Shown here: positions 1 through 8,088 of the stretch, one piece after another
How positions within the stretch are numbered: the first letter of the stretch is position 1
Layout: the number at the start of each line of letters is the position of its first letter
NCBI GenBank assembly: GCA_030681675.1
Contig: JAUXRP010000015.1
Coordinates: 186,001-250,000 of the forward strand
From: Candidatus Planktophila sp.
Lineage (GTDB): Bacteria; Actinomycetota; Actinomycetes; Nanopelagicales; Nanopelagicaceae
DNA: 64,000 nt
Reading direction: 5' to 3'
Position numbers and translations under genes: made by a program
Notes under the pieces: model-generated
The model's database searches: none
Told to the model about the DNA's origin: nothing
What the model saw: only the letters and a program-made list of their open reading frames with translations

Positions 1-756
1 TAAAAAATCTGAGAGATTGATAAGTGTGGCCGCAGTGGCATAAGCAGAGAAGGAGTTAACAAAGAGTAAAAGTCCCGCTCCAGCAAATGATGGCGTCAAA
101 ATAGGAATACCCACACGTAGCCAGTACTCATAAGTTTTTCCACCCAATGCATCGGATGCCTCACGCCATTGAGTTTTCATGTTCTCTAAAGTTGGTAAAA
201 AGACGAGAACCATAAGCGGGATCTGAAAAAACGTATAGAGCACAGCGATGCCCGCTTTTCCATAAAGCCAGGATGACTCCGCTAAAAAACTACCTGGAGC
301 AAACTTAATGGCGAATGTTGATACCAGACCGTTGAAGCCAAAAGTTGCTAAAAATGCGAACGTAAGCATCACTCCACCAAATTGTGCAAGTACTGAGCTT
401 AAAGCAACTGAGAAGCGATAAAAAAAACCCCCCTGTTTGCCCGAGACCATCGCCCATGCAAATAACCCACCTAGTATCGAACCAGCAATGGCTGTTTGAG
501 CAGAGATCTCAAGTGAATTCCTAAATCCAGCTCGGGCAGATGAAGAGTTAAAAACCTCTACGAGAACTCTTGTTCCAAATTTTCCAGACTCATCTTGGAA
601 AGCGCCAGAGATGACATTCCATGTTGGATAGATAAGGAAAAGACCTGAGAAAAGTATAAAAGGAAGGACGCCAAGGTAAGCAGACTTGCTGCGCCAATAC
701 CTAGAACTGGTCCTACCAACGGTAGGACCAGTTCCTTGGATAGGTATCTGAGTCAA
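1..756 (-). CDS. ABC transporter permease (partial, runs off the left edge)
   Basis: The reverse strand is open from position 756 to the window edge (252 codons) and encodes a hydrophobic protein. The permease coupling loop is visible as EASDALGGKTYEYW followed by RVGIPILTP, the EAA motif of binding-protein-dependent inner-membrane permeases of the iron/thiamine/polyamine type. It starts 24 nt after the stop of the binding-protein gene, so the two are cotranscribed. The start is uncertain: the only in-frame candidate near the neighbour is TTG at 756, with no good ribosome site, and no ATG follows early in the frame. An early membrane segment (YLGVLPFILFSGLFLIYP) is visible. The C-terminus and the ATPase gene would lie to the left. 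The substrate cannot be read from this fragment. Confidence 0.85.
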   Translation of the reverse strand, partial: MTQIPIQGTGPTVGRTSSRYWRSKSAYLGVLPFILFSGLFLIYPTWNVISGAFQDESGKFGTRVLVEVFNSSSARAGFRNSLEISAQTAIAGSILGGLFAWAMVSGKQGGFFYRFSVALSSVLAQFGGVMLTFAFLATFGFNGLVSTFAIKFAPGSFLAESSWLYGKAGIAVLYTFFQIPLMVLVFLPTLENMKTQWREASDALGGKTYEYWLRVGIPILTPSFAGAGLLLFVNSFSAYATAATLINLSDFL

Positions 757-780
757 TTGTTTAACTCGCGATCGCTTTAG

Positions 781-1911
781 TTAGCCTCCAACTGCGGCAG
801 GCCAAGCGGTTTTGAGATAAACACGTGCTGCAGCAGCCTGTGCAGCTGTTGGTGCCTCTGCACTAACTTTGCTTCTGCCGATTGAGGCAATTCCATCAGC
901 CGGGGCACGTCGAGTCTTTACAAGCCACACCCAGAGCGTTGGTGTTGCTCCACCGATTGCAAAGACTCTTGCACCAGTTTCACCAAGTGTGTACTCCAAC
1001 CAGAGACGGGCACAGGCTGGATGTGGAGCCCAAGCAGAGACTGCACTGTTGTATGTCGATCCAACTGATGCAGGAGTGAACATTTTCCATACCTGACCAG
1101 CCGCTGCGAACTGCTTGACAACTCCAGCTTGAACATAACCATTGTCGATTACAACTGGTGTTTGACCTGAGGCGATTGTTGAGGCAGTTGGATTCACATT
1201 AATGAAGTTTCCAGCATCCTTTAACTTCTTAAAAAAGGCGACTCCCTTAGAGACATCGTCAAAAGTTCCACCGACTGCTTTGTTAACCATGAAGACTCCG
1301 TTAAGGCCAGTACTAGAACCTAGTGGATCTCCATTAAGTGCGACTTTACCTTTGAACTTTGGATCAAGAAGATCTTCGATCTTGGTGATCGTTCCTAGCG
1401 CCCCGCTGTAACCAATTGTCAGAGTCCCAGTGTAATTAGGAGTAAATTCACCCGTAGGTGATGTAGTTGCGGCATTTAACAAGTAGTTCCATGTCTTTAC
1501 CTTGTATGGCGCAAAAGTACCGGTACCTGCGTACTTAACGGCAATTGCTAAGCCGATGTCAAAAACATCTGGAGAGCGATTTGTACCTTTAAGTTGAATC
1601 GCAGAATCAATCTCCTCTTGAGAAGAACCTTCTGGGTTAGCTTCATCAATCTTTACTCCATAAGTCTTTTTAAAACCATCAATCATTTCCCCGTAGTTTG
1701 CCCAATAGTGTGGAAGTGCGATGACATTTAGTTGGCCCTCTTTTTGGCAAGCGGCAATTAAAGCTGCCATACCACCACCGGCAGAGGCGTTTTTGATTTT
1801 ACTGTAATCACGTCCGGCTGCCGATGCAGTTGAAATACTTAGTACAGGGATTGAAATTGCAACTGCGAGTGCAACTGCAAGAGATCCGCTTGTAAACTTT
1901 GAAAACTTCAC
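781..1911 (-). CDS. Extracellular solute-binding protein of an ABC importer (family 1)
   Basis: This 376-residue secreted protein should capture a small solute outside the membrane and deliver it to the permease encoded just downstream. A Sec signal is clear: MKFSKFTSGS, a hydrophobic stretch, and a likely cleavage near ASAAG at residue 33. The body shows features of family 1 binding proteins of the iron/thiamine/polyamine group, such as SPDVFDIGLA and LLDPKFKGKVALNGD. A good ribosome site (AGGAGG) precedes the ATG. The neighbouring PLP decarboxylase and GABA-type aminotransferase make a polyamine or amino-acid ligand attractive, but this is inference from context only. The promoter region carries a 9-bp inverted repeat at 1962-1993. 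Confidence 0.85.
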   Translation of the reverse strand: MKFSKFTSGSLAVALAVAISIPVLSISTASAAGRDYSKIKNASAGGGMAALIAACQKEGQLNVIALPHYWANYGEMIDGFKKTYGVKIDEANPEGSSQEEIDSAIQLKGTNRSPDVFDIGLAIAVKYAGTGTFAPYKVKTWNYLLNAATTSPTGEFTPNYTGTLTIGYSGALGTITKIEDLLDPKFKGKVALNGDPLGSSTGLNGVFMVNKAVGGTFDDVSKGVAFFKKLKDAGNFINVNPTASTIASGQTPVVIDNGYVQAGVVKQFAAAGQVWKMFTPASVGSTYNSAVSAWAPHPACARLWLEYTLGETGARVFAIGGATPTLWVWLVKTRRAPADGIASIGRSKVSAEAPTAAQAAAARVYLKTAWPAAVGG

Positions 1912-1961
1912 TCAGTTCCTCCTATAAATGTAAGGGGTTTTTGTTAGCTCATTTATCTTTC

Positions 1962-1993
1962 TCTCTTGCAATACACGTGTTGACTGCAAGAGA
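1962..1993. promoter_or_regulatory. Inverted repeat in the leader of the binding-protein gene
   Basis: TCTCTTGCA (1962-1970) and TGCAAGAGA (1985-1993) are exact inverted arms around 14 bases that contain the palindrome ACACGTGT. It lies about 50 bases before the start codon of the reverse-strand binding-protein gene. It may be an operator or an mRNA hairpin. The 163-base gap 1912-2074 holds nothing else recognisable. Confidence 0.45.
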
Positions 1994-2074
1994 TCTGGAG
2001 ATGAGATTGACATAACCTATCCGCAAAGGATGAGTTCGTCTACAACTCAATGCATAGTTCGTGTGGCTATTTGG

Positions 2075-3508
2075 TTAACTTTTCGTGACCCGGTAAGTAG
2101 TCAAAGTTGGATCGCTGGCGTAGGCAATTCGCACTCCAGCGGCGTTTGTAGCCGCTAAACCTTCAATTATAACTTTAGTTAATAATTCACCTGGCGCTAC
2201 CACAGCAACACCTGGGGGATATGGCGCAATTAAGTCGGCAGATATTCGGCCAATGGCCCGCGTAGCAGCCACCATTTCAGTGTCGGCAAAGTATGCATCG
2301 CGCATTGACAGTGCAACGGTGGGAACGACTGACCAGCTAAGAGATGTAGCTGAAGTGCGAGGGGCTTTTTGCTCTGCTTTTAAGATTGGGATCAGCGCTT
2401 TGGCTAGTTCATCGAATTCCAGCATTGAATCGGCAAGGGTGGCTAAAAAGACAATGGTGTCGTTGTCTGCCATTTCTACTCGAATGTTGTGCAGCTGAAG
2501 TGCTTTTTCTATCTCAACTCCTGAGGCACCTAATTGATTAGCGCGTAAGACAACTTTTGTGGGATCAAAGCGGCCAATCGGAAAGTCACTAGGGTTGAGA
2601 AAGATAGGAAGGTCAAAGTGCGACTGAACTTCGTTTTTGAAAGCTTTAACATCTGCAACAAGTTGTGCAATTAACTCCTGACCACGAGTTTGCAAGAGCG
2701 CTCGGCAGCCATCAATGGATGCCAAAGGAGCACCGGCTGGGGAAGTTGTGTGGGTTGTTTCGAAACTTTGCTCGATTCGATCAAGATTTAAATATTTTCC
2801 TTGTGCGATTAGAAGCGCCGATGCACTATAGCCGGGTAGTGCTTTATGTGTGCTTGTAATTAACGCATCGGCCCCCATAGCTAAACAGTGTGCAGGAACG
2901 GAGGTAGAAAAACCAAAGTGGCCGCCCCATGCTGCATCGACTATGACTGGGATTGAATGGGAGTGTGCCACAGTAATTAGTGATGGAAGATCTGACAAGG
3001 TACCTAAGTAGCCAGGTTCGGTTAATAAAAGTGCGATTGGTTTTTGTTCAATTACTCTTTCAAACTCGGCAACTCGAATCCCAATGGGTATGCCAGTTGC
3101 CACATCGATTTCAGGTGATAACCAGATGGGCTCTAGTCCAGCTAACACAAGTGCGCTTAAGACTGAGCGGTGGGCGGTGCGAGATAAAGCGACTTTATCT
3201 CCAGGTTTTCCAAGGGCCAAAATAATCGCTTGATTTGCATGAGTGGATCCACCCGTTGAAAATCGAGCGTAGTTAGCGCCCCACAGTGCGGCAGCTAATG
3301 TTTCTGCTCGTCGTAATACCTGATTGGTCAACTTAATTTCATCAAGACCACCATATAAAGGAGTATCGCCATCAACTACTAAACCAAACCCCTCATCTAA
3401 GCGTGCCGCCCGCTGCTTGTGTCCCGGAATTGTGAAAGGAAGGCGCTTGTGTTCGAAATATGAAAGATAGGCATCTAATAACGGTGCCGAAACTCTCAGT
3501 GAACTCAT
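2075..3508 (-). CDS. Orn/Lys/Arg decarboxylase family protein (PLP, fold type I)
   Basis: The 477-residue protein matches the short bacterial arginine/lysine/ornithine decarboxylase family, which removes the alpha-carboxyl of a basic amino acid to give a di- or polyamine. The N-terminal signature FTIPGHK (25-31) is present. The PLP site reads STHKALPGYSAS with the Schiff-base lysine at 222, and the phosphate/ring contacts GGSTH (86-90), TAHRS (111-115) and DAAWGGH (191-197) are all there. Length fits the short B. subtilis SpeA/YaaO type. The exact substrate cannot be decided. The start is a leaderless ATG with TAGGCT six bases upstream. It is divergent from a GABA-type aminotransferase gene, which suggests a shared catabolic role for polyamines or basic amino acids. 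Confidence 0.85.
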   Translation of the reverse strand: MSSLRVSAPLLDAYLSYFEHKRLPFTIPGHKQRAARLDEGFGLVVDGDTPLYGGLDEIKLTNQVLRRAETLAAALWGANYARFSTGGSTHANQAIILALGKPGDKVALSRTAHRSVLSALVLAGLEPIWLSPEIDVATGIPIGIRVAEFERVIEQKPIALLLTEPGYLGTLSDLPSLITVAHSHSIPVIVDAAWGGHFGFSTSVPAHCLAMGADALITSTHKALPGYSASALLIAQGKYLNLDRIEQSFETTHTTSPAGAPLASIDGCRALLQTRGQELIAQLVADVKAFKNEVQSHFDLPIFLNPSDFPIGRFDPTKVVLRANQLGASGVEIEKALQLHNIRVEMADNDTIVFLATLADSMLEFDELAKALIPILKAEQKAPRTSATSLSWSVVPTVALSMRDAYFADTEMVAATRAIGRISADLIAPYPPGVAVVAPGELLTKVIIEGLAATNAAGVRIAYASDPTLTTYRVTKS

Positions 3509-3514
3509 GGCACT

Positions 3515-3558
3515 AGCCTAACTTTTAGGGCGATGCATGGGAAATATGGCCTTAGACT
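3515..3558. promoter_or_regulatory. Divergent leaderless promoters, decarboxylase / aminotransferase
   Basis: On the reverse strand TAGGCT (3515-3520) ends six bases before the decarboxylase ATG. On the forward strand TAGACT (3553-3558) ends six bases before the aminotransferase ATG at 3565. Both spacings place transcription start at or next to the start codon. Confidence 0.6.
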
Positions 3559-3564
3559 TTGACC

Positions 3565-4905
3565 ATGAACACATTGACTAATCTGACCCAAGAACGTCGT
3601 CTGGTTACTGCAATACCGGGACCAAAATCTATTGAGGCGCTTAAGCGTCGCAGTGAGGCGACTTCTGGAGGATTGGGAATGGCTATTCCTGTCATCATCG
3701 AGCGGGCTAGTGATGCGATCCTGCTCGACATTGATGGCAATCAAATTATCGATCTGGGCTCAGGTATCGGTGTTGTAAATGTCGGCAACTCAGCTAGCCG
3801 CGTAGTGGATAGAGTTATAGAACAGGTGCAGGCATTTACGCATACATGTTTCACCGTTGCTCCTTACATGAACTACATAGAAGTCTGCGAAAAATTAAAT
3901 GCAATTACACCGGGAACTCATAAGAAGAAGTCGCTTCTCGTTAACTCAGGTGCTGAAGCCGTCGAAAATGCCGTCAAAATTGCGCGTCATTACACTAGGC
4001 GTCCGGCCATTGTCGTTTTCGAACACAGCTATCACGGACGAACAAATTTAACGATGGCATTGACTGCCAAGAACATGCCTTACAAAGAGGGCTTCGGTCC
4101 ATTTGCCCCTGAAATTTATCGCGTGCCTATGCCGTATTCATTTCACTGGGTTGGCGATTCCGCAACGATTGCCCACGATGCGATCGAAATGGTTACACAT
4201 AAAATTGATAAAGAGATTGGTGCACACAATGTTGCCGCAATTTTAATTGAACCAATTCAGGGCGAAGGTGGGTTCATAGTTCCACCTAAGGGTTTTATGC
4301 CCGCGCTCGCCAAGTACTCGGCGGAAAATGGAATCGTATTTATCGCCGATGAGGTGCAAACAGGATTTGCCCGTACTGGTCATATGTTTGCCGTCGAAGA
4401 TGAAAACGTCGTACCCGACATTATGGTGACCGCTAAAGGAATTGCCGGCGGACTTCCGCTGGCTGGCATCACTGGTCGGGCCGAAATAATGGATTCAGTA
4501 CATGCCGCAGGACTCGGTGGAACTTTTGGTGGAAATCCAATCTCATGCGCCGCAGCCCTCGGGGCACTTGAAACGATGGAGGAAGATAACCTCGTCGCTC
4601 GTGCCCAACACATTGGGAAAATCTTGGGTGATTCATTGCGGGCTCTGCAAAAGAAATATCCAATTATTGGCGAAGTTCGCGGACGTGGTGCGATGCAGGC
4701 AATTGAATTAGTCGAGGCTGGGACAAAGAATCCAAATACTGCAGCTATGAACTCAGTTGTTAAATACTGCCAGAGTAAAGGCGTTTTAGTTTTAACCGCT
4801 GGAACGTATTCAAATGTGATTCGATTCTTACCACCGCTTGTCATTACCGACGAACTACTAAAAGATGCGCTCAACGTCCTTGAAGAGGGCTTTGCCTCAC
4901 TCTAA
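3565..4905 (+). CDS. gabT: 4-aminobutyrate aminotransferase-like (class III, PLP)
   Basis: The 446-residue class III aminotransferase probably moves the terminal amino group of 4-aminobutyrate (or a related omega-amine) to 2-oxoglutarate in the cytosol. Visible signatures are the PLP-phosphate region NSGAEAVENA (127-136), HSYHGRT (154-160), IEPIQGEGG (228-236), the cofactor aspartate in IADEVQTGFARTG (around 260-272), and the Schiff-base lysine 291 in VTAKGIAGG. I chose ATG 3565 over an in-frame TTG two codons earlier because TAGACT lies six bases upstream of it, the leaderless pattern common in this window. It faces a PLP decarboxylase, so decarboxylation followed by transamination is plausible. 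Class III substrate specificity is not certain from sequence alone. Confidence 0.88.
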   Translation: MNTLTNLTQERRLVTAIPGPKSIEALKRRSEATSGGLGMAIPVIIERASDAILLDIDGNQIIDLGSGIGVVNVGNSASRVVDRVIEQVQAFTHTCFTVAPYMNYIEVCEKLNAITPGTHKKKSLLVNSGAEAVENAVKIARHYTRRPAIVVFEHSYHGRTNLTMALTAKNMPYKEGFGPFAPEIYRVPMPYSFHWVGDSATIAHDAIEMVTHKIDKEIGAHNVAAILIEPIQGEGGFIVPPKGFMPALAKYSAENGIVFIADEVQTGFARTGHMFAVEDENVVPDIMVTAKGIAGGLPLAGITGRAEIMDSVHAAGLGGTFGGNPISCAAALGALETMEEDNLVARAQHIGKILGDSLRALQKKYPIIGEVRGRGAMQAIELVEAGTKNPNTAAMNSVVKYCQSKGVLVLTAGTYSNVIRFLPPLVITDELLKDALNVLEEGFASL

Positions 4906-5012
4906 TCATTAGTTCTGTGCTTGATATCTCTTGATCATCCTCTAGCGCTTTCAACCGGTGAGAGGAGAATTTAACTGTGCAGAAACTATACACATATTGA
5001 AGGGGGTTTGAA

Positions 5013-5798
5013 ATGACCAGAAAATATATTGTGACTGGTGCAGCTTCAGGAATCGGTGCAGCGACCGTTGCTTTATTAAAAGAGCGAAACGAAATCGTTT
5101 TTGGCATAGATATTCATAACGCCGATATTAATGCTGATTTAAGTACCAAAAAAGGCCGCTTGGATGCTGCGGCAAAATCAATTGAAATTTGTGGTGGAAC
5201 AATCGATGCGGTTATCGCATGTGCTGGATTGGTGCATCCAATTGCAAAGACCGTATCGGTTAACTTCTTCGGCGTAAGCGAATATCTGACAGAAATATTA
5301 CCAGCGTTAACTAAGAGCTCCTCGCCTAGAGTAGCAATTACATCTTCAATGGCATCGCTGATGCCTAACTCATCTGAACTAGTTGATGCCATGTTGACAC
5401 TCGATGAGAACAAAGCAGTTGCCATTGCTCAGGGCTTAGTTGATAAAGGCCATTCTGAGGCATCCCTGATTTACGTATCTACAAAGCGAGCCGTGAGTCG
5501 CTGGGTTCGTCGAGAATCTATTAAGCCAGAGTGGGCAGGAGCAGGAATTCCACTAAATGCTGTCGGCCCTGGAATCGTAGAGACTCCAATGGTTGCCAAC
5601 ATGATTGCAACGGCGCAGGCGCGCGCAGCAATCGACACCATGGTGCCTATGCCATTGAATCACTACTTAAAGCCACGCCAAGTTGCATATCTCTTGGTCT
5701 GGCTTACAAGTTTAGAGAATACACATACAACCGGACAGACAATTTATATCGATGGTGGCTCAGATGTCACCTTACGCGGGGACGATATTTGGAGTTAA
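5013..5798 (+). CDS. Short-chain dehydrogenase, 3-alpha-hydroxysteroid dehydrogenase-like
   Basis: The 261-residue NAD(P)-dependent oxidoreductase has the dinucleotide motif TGAASGIG (8-15), a CAG segment (70-72), serine in the TSS strand near 111 and the catalytic pair Y154/K158 in YVSTK. The form GID near residue 31-33 followed by ADLST, the VSVNFFG segment (81-87) and the long insert before YxxxK resemble the 3-alpha-hydroxysteroid dehydrogenase/carbonyl reductase subgroup. I would not assign a steroid substrate from that alone. The start is ATG with a purine-rich site (AAGGGGG) upstream. It follows the aminotransferase by 107 bases on the same strand. Its stop overlaps the convergent radical-SAM gene by four bases. 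Confidence 0.85.
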   Translation: MTRKYIVTGAASGIGAATVALLKERNEIVFGIDIHNADINADLSTKKGRLDAAAKSIEICGGTIDAVIACAGLVHPIAKTVSVNFFGVSEYLTEILPALTKSSSPRVAITSSMASLMPNSSELVDAMLTLDENKAVAIAQGLVDKGHSEASLIYVSTKRAVSRWVRRESIKPEWAGAGIPLNAVGPGIVETPMVANMIATAQARAAIDTMVPMPLNHYLKPRQVAYLLVWLTSLENTHTTGQTIYIDGGSDVTLRGDDIWS

Positions 5799-6493
5799 TC
5801 CAAGTGTGAGTGGTATCGGGCTAAATCCTCTTCACTTACTTCGGGCCAATCACGAGCGGCTGCTCGGACTCCGTGGTTTTTGAAAGCGTTTATTTTGATT
5901 TTCATATCAGGATTGATACTTTTAAGCCAGACCGCGGTCTTAATTAACTCTTCATCTGAATCATTGTGGCCTGGCACAAGCAGTAATCTCACTTCAAAAA
6001 GTCTATTGATTGAGTCAAGAAATTTAATTGACTCCAGAACAACTTCATTTGAGTTTCCCGTCAAGGCGATGTGACTAGCATTATCGAGCGCCTTTAAATC
6101 AAGCATGACACCATCGGTAAAAGGTGCGAGTGTCTCCCAAATAGATTCTGGTGCATTGCCATTACTGTCAATAAAAGTTGTTAGGTGGGCAAACTCCGGT
6201 GAACTCTTAATCTCTGTAAAGAGTTCGAGAACAAACTCATGTTGGACTGTTGCCTCACCACCTGAAACTGTTATCCCTGAGATATATGGCATCGCTACTC
6301 GAATATCATCGAGGACTTCGGACACGCCCATCACTCGTGCCTGTGGCGTGTGAAGTGGAATTGTTTGTGGATTATGGCAGGGTAAACAGTTGAAGTTGCA
6401 CCCCTGCAGAAAGAGAACGAATCGATTTCCAGGACCATCTACCCAGGAAAAAGGGATGATGCTAGCTACTTGTGCTTGGTGAGCTCTCAGCAC
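5795..6493 (-). CDS. yjjW: YjjW-like glycyl radical enzyme activase (radical SAM)
   Basis: The 232-residue radical-SAM protein has the cluster motif CNFNCLPC (C32, C36, C39; CX3CX2C), the opening FSWVDGPGNRFVLFLQG typical of pyruvate-formate-lyase-activase relatives, and a GGE-type segment SGGEAT near residue 98. It should use S-adenosylmethionine to place the glycyl radical on the YjjI-like protein encoded directly upstream, overlapping by 32 bases. Related YjjW proteins are longer because they carry an extra ferredoxin-like cysteine insert after the radical-SAM motif. No such cysteine cluster is present here, so this is a minimal activase. A start later than 6493 cannot be excluded but would cut the conserved opening. 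Confidence 0.85.
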   Translation of the reverse strand: MLRAHQAQVASIIPFSWVDGPGNRFVLFLQGCNFNCLPCHNPQTIPLHTPQARVMGVSEVLDDIRVAMPYISGITVSGGEATVQHEFVLELFTEIKSSPEFAHLTTFIDSNGNAPESIWETLAPFTDGVMLDLKALDNASHIALTGNSNEVVLESIKFLDSINRLFEVRLLLVPGHNDSDEELIKTAVWLKSINPDMKIKINAFKNHGVRAAARDWPEVSEEDLARYHSHLD

Positions 6494-7997
6494 TCGTCAC
6501 CCTTTTCACTATGCGTTGATCAACATGTGAATCTGCAACCGAACCAGCGCCTAAATACGTACTTGAATGGCGCGCACTCGGCATTTTCGCAAGATCTGAT
6601 TTGCGTACTAAATAGCCTGTTATACGTATGAAGTCGTTGCTATCTAAATTGAAAGTGAAATCACGCATCCCGCTTTTGAATGCCCCACGAATAACATCGA
6701 CGACGGCCTGTGGATTTTTAACAGCAGTCTCATCGAAGGATAGAACATCACTGATTCCCGATTGGAATAAGTGATGGTGGCGAGCGACGGTTTTTAAGTG
6801 GGAGATTAGCGAAGGCTCAGTGCCGATAGGAATACGTGTTCCTGCCGTAACACCAATATCTAAATCAATACCCGATTGTGAATGCAAGAAGGCGAAACCG
6901 TTGTTGCCCTTGCAATAAGGCATTTTGCGCTCGGCGACCCAAGCAGATATAAAGGATGTAATTCGATAGCCCAAGTCATCGGCGAGCAGACTATGTCCAT
7001 ACGTACCCTCCTTGCCATCGCGCACCATTAACGCATTAACTGCTTCAGCTAAGCCGAAGATCCCAAACATTGCAGAAAACTTATCTAATTCAAGTAAACC
7101 CTCTGCAACGAGCCAGTTAGATTCAAAGAAGTGCGACTCTTCAACGAGAAAGAGAATTCGTGATTCCATCAATTCGGCCGTCAAATCTAGGTAGTAAGGA
7201 AGAGTTGTGGCAAAAAAAGATTCAACTCCGCCCTCTCCGGCGTCGACCGTCGCTTTTAGATTTATTCGGACAAGAGTGTGCGAACCGCCTCCGATTTTAA
7301 GTGAGTTATAGCAACTCACCGCAGCGTAATCGGGGCCTAAATCAGATTGCATCATGGGGTCATTGATGAAGTGAGGTTTTCCACATGCAAAGACGGTTTT
7401 AACCGCATCCAGAATGTATTCATTACTTGTAAGAACAGGATCAACTTTAAGAGAAATATTTGGAACAACTTGTAAGAGCTCTCTTTCCAGAGTAAGTATC
7501 ATCTTTGAAACACGGTTATAAACGGGGCTCAAATTCGTGTGCGCAAATGCATCGGGGAACATGCGATCAAGGCTGATCCAGAAGCGCTTCAATTTTGAAT
7601 ACAAATCTTCATCAACAACACCTTCAACATAGGGCAGCAATAACGTGTCTAAATCGCCAAAGTAAACTGGATATCCAGTAATTGAAGGTGTAGCCGAGTA
7701 CATAATAAGTAAAAAAGCCAACGCATCATCTAAATCTTTAGCTGGTGGAAGCTCTAAAAACTCCGAGCCACTGACTAACACTTTTTTGTAGTCTGGCAGT
7801 AAATAACGTGGCCTGTACGGCGCGCTTCCCTCATACATATCGCAGATAATTCGACTCGAAAGTGCATCACTACACTGTTTTCGAACCGCGGGTGGATCCA
7901 AGAGATTCTCAGCTAAGTTTGCAAGTCCTGCAACACGTTGGCGATATGTAAATTTTGGATTTGTCACCATTGAACGAATATCTTCTAGCGATGTCAT
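6462..7997 (-). CDS. yjjI: YjjI-like glycyl radical enzyme
   Basis: The 511-residue protein matches the YjjI family of glycyl radical enzymes, whose reaction is not established to my knowledge. The C-terminal glycyl radical loop is visible as FIRITGYLVRK with the radical-bearing glycine at about 461. A candidate thiyl cysteine is C229 in AVSCYNSLKIGGGSH. The adjacent activase gene gives strong support. Leaderless start: TAAAAT lies six bases before ATG 7997 on the reverse strand. Glycyl radical enzymes are normally destroyed by oxygen, so this pair is unexpected if the host is an aerobic surface-water bacterium. The C-terminal tail after the radical loop (about 50 residues, Ser-rich) looks poorly conserved. 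Confidence 0.88.
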   Translation of the reverse strand: MTSLEDIRSMVTNPKFTYRQRVAGLANLAENLLDPPAVRKQCSDALSSRIICDMYEGSAPYRPRYLLPDYKKVLVSGSEFLELPPAKDLDDALAFLLIMYSATPSITGYPVYFGDLDTLLLPYVEGVVDEDLYSKLKRFWISLDRMFPDAFAHTNLSPVYNRVSKMILTLERELLQVVPNISLKVDPVLTSNEYILDAVKTVFACGKPHFINDPMMQSDLGPDYAAVSCYNSLKIGGGSHTLVRINLKATVDAGEGGVESFFATTLPYYLDLTAELMESRILFLVEESHFFESNWLVAEGLLELDKFSAMFGIFGLAEAVNALMVRDGKEGTYGHSLLADDLGYRITSFISAWVAERKMPYCKGNNGFAFLHSQSGIDLDIGVTAGTRIPIGTEPSLISHLKTVARHHHLFQSGISDVLSFDETAVKNPQAVVDVIRGAFKSGMRDFTFNLDSNDFIRITGYLVRKSDLAKMPSARHSSTYLGAGSVADSHVDQRIVKRVTSAESSPSTSS

Positions 7998-8003
7998 GCT
8001 TTT

Positions 8004-8009
8004 ATTTTA
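8004..8009 (-). promoter_or_regulatory. -10 element of the glycyl radical operon
   Basis: TAAAAT on the reverse strand is separated by six bases (AAAAGC) from the ATG at 7997, predicting a leaderless transcript. Confidence 0.5.
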
Positions 8010-8088
8010 AGTTCAAATCAATGATAAAACGCTAGAAATAGCACTCATTCACGATGCGAAGCGCTTCAGAGAGTGTTGGCGCTCAACA

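Noticed and set aside
4380-4874. Reverse-strand 164-residue frame opposite the aminotransferase
   Set aside because: It is a low-complexity shadow of the conserved C-terminal half of the aminotransferase.
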